A stretch of DNA of 8,064 nt, from the NCBI GenBank assembly GCA_937873105.1, contig CALMWD010000486.1, forward strand, positions 1 to 8,064, read 5' to 3'. Origin of the DNA: an uncultured Rhodanobacteraceae bacterium (lineage in GTDB: Bacteria > Pseudomonadota > Gammaproteobacteria > Xanthomonadales > Ahniellaceae). Positions 5,241 through 8,064 of the stretch are shown piece by piece (the stretch's first letter is position 1; each line of letters starts with the position of its first letter). The notes under the pieces were generated by a model. The model worked only from the letters and a program-made list of their open reading frames with translations. It was not told the DNA's origin and did not search any database. Made by a program: the position numbers and the translations under genes.

Positions 5241-8064
5241 ATGTCGCTGCGCCGCCTACTTCTGTTCGTCCTGTCGATTTTCGTGCTTGCCATTGCGCGC
5301 GCGGGCGAATTTGGCAGTTTTCCGTCGCGCTCCTGGGACATTCGGCAAATCCGGCTGGGCGACGAATATCCAAACCCGCCGTTCGTTTCGATCGTTCAAT
5401 CCAAGGAAGGATTGATCTATGCGGGCGACCAATCCGGCGTGATCGAATTCGACGGCCTTCGCTGGCGGCGCCTTCCGCTGCCGCTGCGCAATGCAGTGAC
5501 GATGCTTGGCGTGACGCGCTCAGGCGCATTGGTCGTCGGCGGCGCCGAATCCCTGCTCGTCGTACCCGACCCGCGACACGCAGAGCAGTTCATCGACGTC
5601 AATCGAGAAATTCCCAATGAACTGCATGGCAGCAACGACTTCTGGGAATTCGCAGAGGACGATGCCCAATGGTGTGCCCGATCGGTCCGTCGGCTCGTCT
5701 GTCGTTCAGCCGCCGGCTTCCGCGTCTTCAGAACGAACCAGCGGGAATTCGGGCGCCTGTTCCAGACAAGCCAAGGCATCCTGATCCAGATTGCCGACCT
5801 CGGGGTTTACCGGGTCACGCTCGACGGGCCAGAACTGCTTCCGGGCGGCGAGGCTTTTGCGGCCGACTCCATCACAACCATGGTCGAGCCGGAACCGGGA
5901 ATCTACACGGTCGTCACGAACCTGCCCCACAGCCTGTGGCGTTGGAACAATGGACATGCCCCCACTCGCATTGCTGCACTGGACTCGAACATGGTCAGTC
6001 GGCAAATCGGGATCGGGTTGCTGGCATCGCCCAATCGGCTCGCACTTCCGGAGGAAAACGGCGGCGTCGCGATTCTCGACCTGCAAGGCGAACTGGTCGA
6101 TCGGATCGATCCCTCGGAACTGGGTGTCGGTGTCGGGGCTCAGGCGGTCGTCATCGATCGAGAAGGCGCGCTATGGGTCGCCTGGCGAAGTGCGCTTTCG
6201 CGAATCGAATACCCGTCGCGAATGCGTGTTGTTCCGCTGCCCTCCACGCTGTTCGGTCAATCTCTGACCCTCTCGCGCACTCGACTCGGCATCACCTCGT
6301 TCAGTGCCGGCGCGATCCTCAGCCTGGGACAGAGCGATGTCACCGGACGCTGGGAGTTGCGGCCGTCGAGGCCGGATTTTCAGCCGATCATTTCGATCCG
6401 CACGCTGGCCGACGAGGACTTCGTCGCAACGACGAAGGGGCTATGGTCACTTCATCGCCCGTGGCAGGCCTTGGAACAGGACGTCGTATTCACGGTGGCG
6501 CCGGCACTGGGACGCACGGACACCGCTTGGGTGGGGCTTCGCAATGGCGTTGCACGCATCGAGCGGAACGAATCGTCCTGGCAGGAGGCCGAGCGAAACG
6601 CGAAAGTCAGCTTCGATACCCAGTTCGTGCATCAGGTCGATGCAAGTACGCTCTGGCTTGGCTCGATGGTTGGCCGTGTCGCCCGCGTGCATTTGGGAGC
6701 AAATGGAACGCTGGTCAATGCGGAGATCGACGAGTTCGGACCGAACGAAGGCCTCCCTCGGGCAACAATCAGCATCGAGGATGTCAATGGCGAAATGCAG
6801 TTCCTGGCTATTGGCGACGGCTTCTATGAATTTCGAGATGGCCGCTTCGAACCCAGCCGATCGATCCCAAAATCAGAAACGGGCGACGTATTCGAGTTCG
6901 AGGCAATCGACGACTCGCAGATTCTGCTGGGCGTTGGGAAGAATCGGCTGCGCGCCCTGCGACGCGACATCACGGGCATCTATCGTCATCAGGCCAGTTT
7001 TTTCGACCAGATCGCATTCGACGAGAAGATTCGTTCGCTTCACGTCGACGCCGACCGCACTGTCTGGCTGTCGCAAGACTCCAGGATCGTGAGAATCGAC
7101 CCGACTTTGGACATCCCCAACCCGAAATCGCAGCAGGTGGTGATCCGCGATGTCTCTCTGGGCGAGCAAAGCCTGATCAAGGATGTGAATGGCGCTACGC
7201 CGTTGCGAGTCAACGAAGGCTCCGGCCTCCGCGTCGAATACACCCTGCCGAGTTATCGCGCACCGGAATCGAACCGCTTCCGTTCACGCATCGGTCCGCA
7301 TCACGCGCAGGCCGAATGGAGCAACTGGAGCAATGAAACCCGCCGCGACTTCACCAACCTGCCCGCGGGCGAATTGCTGTTCGAAGTCGAGGCCAAGGAC
7401 GCGGTCGGCGGCAGTGGCGGCATCGCTTCGTTTCCGTTGACCGTGGTTGCACCCTGGTATCGCCGCGACTGGGCCACCCTGGTGTTCGTCGCCGCCGGAT
7501 TGCTGCTGGTCTGGCTCGGCGTGCAATGGCGCGTACGCGCCTTGCGCGCGCGTGGCGCCGAACTGGAACGCCTGGTCGCGATCAAGACCGACGCGCTGCA
7601 AGCCGACGCGAACACCGATCCGCTGACCGGGCTCTGGAATCGCCATCGCTTCGGTCAATGGCTGCGCCACGAAGCGGTCGAGGCCACCGAGCTCGCGGCG
7701 GCGGCTCGGCCGGACGAACCGGTCGACGTCATCGTTTGCGTCGTCGACCTCGATCACTTCAAGCGCATCAACGACCAGCATGGCCACGCCGCCGGCGACC
7801 AGGTGCTCAAGGCAGTGGCCGATCGGCTGCAGTCGATGCGCCGCAGGGACGACTGGGTCTTCCGTTTCGGCGGCGAAGAGTTCGTCTATCTGGGCACGCG
7901 CCGACACTTGTACGAAGGCAAGCCGCTGGCGGAAGCCATCGTGCACGAGATCGCGCAGATCCACGTCGAACTCGAAGGTGGCGTGCTGCTCGAACCGACC
8001 GCGTCGGTGGGCTGGTCGGTCTATCCGTTCTATCGCCAGCGCCCGGACCTGTTCAGCCTGGACT
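5241..8064 (+). CDS. Membrane-anchored beta-propeller sensor diguanylate cyclase (GGDEF), 3' truncated by window end
   Basis: An uninterrupted frame of 941 codons with no stop before the window end. Residues 1-21 are a signal peptide (Arg4-Arg5, hydrophobic core, A-R-A cleavage site). About 35-640 form a periplasmic two-component-regulator propeller with repeated blade motifs such as G-L-I-Y-A-G-D-Q-S-G-V, D-R-E-G-A-L-W-V-A and D-A-D-R-T-V-W-L-S. About 663-735 is a Y_Y_Y domain (L-R-V-E-Y-T-L-P, W693-S-N-W, L-P-A-G). A membrane helix covers 744-763, then a short helical linker leads to GGDEF: D793-P-L-T-G, D836-L-D-H-F-K, active site G877-G-E-E-F and inhibitory site R868-R-D-D. Catalysis and product inhibition should be intact, making c-di-GMP from GTP in the cytoplasm in response to a periplasmic ligand, probably a glycan or breakdown product. 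Probably only tens of residues are missing. The propeller half is lower in G+C than the GGDEF half. Confidence 0.92.
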   Translation, partial: MSLRRLLLFVLSIFVLAIARAGEFGSFPSRSWDIRQIRLGDEYPNPPFVSIVQSKEGLIYAGDQSGVIEFDGLRWRRLPLPLRNAVTMLGVTRSGALVVGGAESLLVVPDPRHAEQFIDVNREIPNELHGSNDFWEFAEDDAQWCARSVRRLVCRSAAGFRVFRTNQREFGRLFQTSQGILIQIADLGVYRVTLDGPELLPGGEAFAADSITTMVEPEPGIYTVVTNLPHSLWRWNNGHAPTRIAALDSNMVSRQIGIGLLASPNRLALPEENGGVAILDLQGELVDRIDPSELGVGVGAQAVVIDREGALWVAWRSALSRIEYPSRMRVVPLPSTLFGQSLTLSRTRLGITSFSAGAILSLGQSDVTGRWELRPSRPDFQPIISIRTLADEDFVATTKGLWSLHRPWQALEQDVVFTVAPALGRTDTAWVGLRNGVARIERNESSWQEAERNAKVSFDTQFVHQVDASTLWLGSMVGRVARVHLGANGTLVNAEIDEFGPNEGLPRATISIEDVNGEMQFLAIGDGFYEFRDGRFEPSRSIPKSETGDVFEFEAIDDSQILLGVGKNRLRALRRDITGIYRHQASFFDQIAFDEKIRSLHVDADRTVWLSQDSRIVRIDPTLDIPNPKSQQVVIRDVSLGEQSLIKDVNGATPLRVNEGSGLRVEYTLPSYRAPESNRFRSRIGPHHAQAEWSNWSNETRRDFTNLPAGELLFEVEAKDAVGGSGGIASFPLTVVAPWYRRDWATLVFVAAGLLLVWLGVQWRVRALRARGAELERLVAIKTDALQADANTDPLTGLWNRHRFGQWLRHEAVEATELAAAARPDEPVDVIVCVVDLDHFKRINDQHGHAAGDQVLKAVADRLQSMRRRDDWVFRFGGEEFVYLGTRRHLYEGKPLAEAIVHEIAQIHVELEGGVLLEPTASVGWSVYPFYRQRPDLFSLD

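Noticed and set aside
4052..5620. A 522-codon open frame on the + strand, antisense to the oxygenase and peptide genes
   Set aside because: It has no domain signature, crosses the divergent promoter region, and overlaps four better-supported features. It is a typical shadow of high-G+C coding sequence.
5669..6829. A 386-codon + strand frame inside the propeller sensor
   Set aside because: It is out of frame with the continuous 941-codon reading frame, which carries signal peptide, propeller, Y_Y_Y and GGDEF domains. No frameshift is needed.

Overview
The window is about two-thirds G+C and tightly packed. It looks like a gammaproteobacterium, most likely Xanthomonadales (Rhodanobacteraceae or Xanthomonadaceae). 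This is inferred from the order ccoI-ccoS-TauE/SafE-like gene facing an fnr-type regulator, together with a large propeller-type GGDEF sensor. No sequence search could be run, so the taxon is an inference.

Region 1 (2-2676) is a cbb3 cytochrome oxidase maturation and oxygen-response block. On the + strand lie the 3' end of the copper ATPase gene ccoI, then ccoS, then a TauE/SafE (UreH/DsbD_2-like) membrane protein. Each pair overlaps by ATGA, so they form a translationally coupled operon. An FNR/Anr-type [4Fe-4S] oxygen sensor gene converges on them with only 4 bases between the stop codons. A perfect 8-bp-stem hairpin spans that junction.

Region 2 (2781-5122, minus strand) is the most unusual part. 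A 53-residue peptide gene with a very good ribosome binding site and a Pro/Thr-rich C-terminal tail is followed 15 bases later by a 2-oxoglutarate/Fe(II) oxygenase gene with an uncharacterised N-terminal domain. A GTGA overlap then leads to a 428-residue protein with a cupin/cysteine-dioxygenase-like histidine pattern. A terminator-like hairpin lies just inside the oxygenase gene, between peptide and enzymes. The layout (small peptide first, attenuator, then two putative iron oxygenases) suggests a peptide-modifying system, possibly a RiPP-like or prolyl-hydroxylation cassette. No transporter, protease or known precursor class is visible, so this is a hypothesis.

Region 3 (5241-8064, + strand, runs off the end) is one long open frame for a membrane-anchored sensor diguanylate cyclase: signal peptide, periplasmic two-component-regulator beta-propeller, Y_Y_Y domain, one membrane helix, and a GGDEF domain with intact GGEEF and RxxD sites. 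It diverges from the peptide operon across a 118-base region holding two candidate promoters whose -35 boxes overlap by one base. The sensor half is clearly lower in G+C than the enzymatic half.

There is no gene-free stretch above 300 bases. I found no tRNA, rRNA, insertion sequence or CRISPR array.
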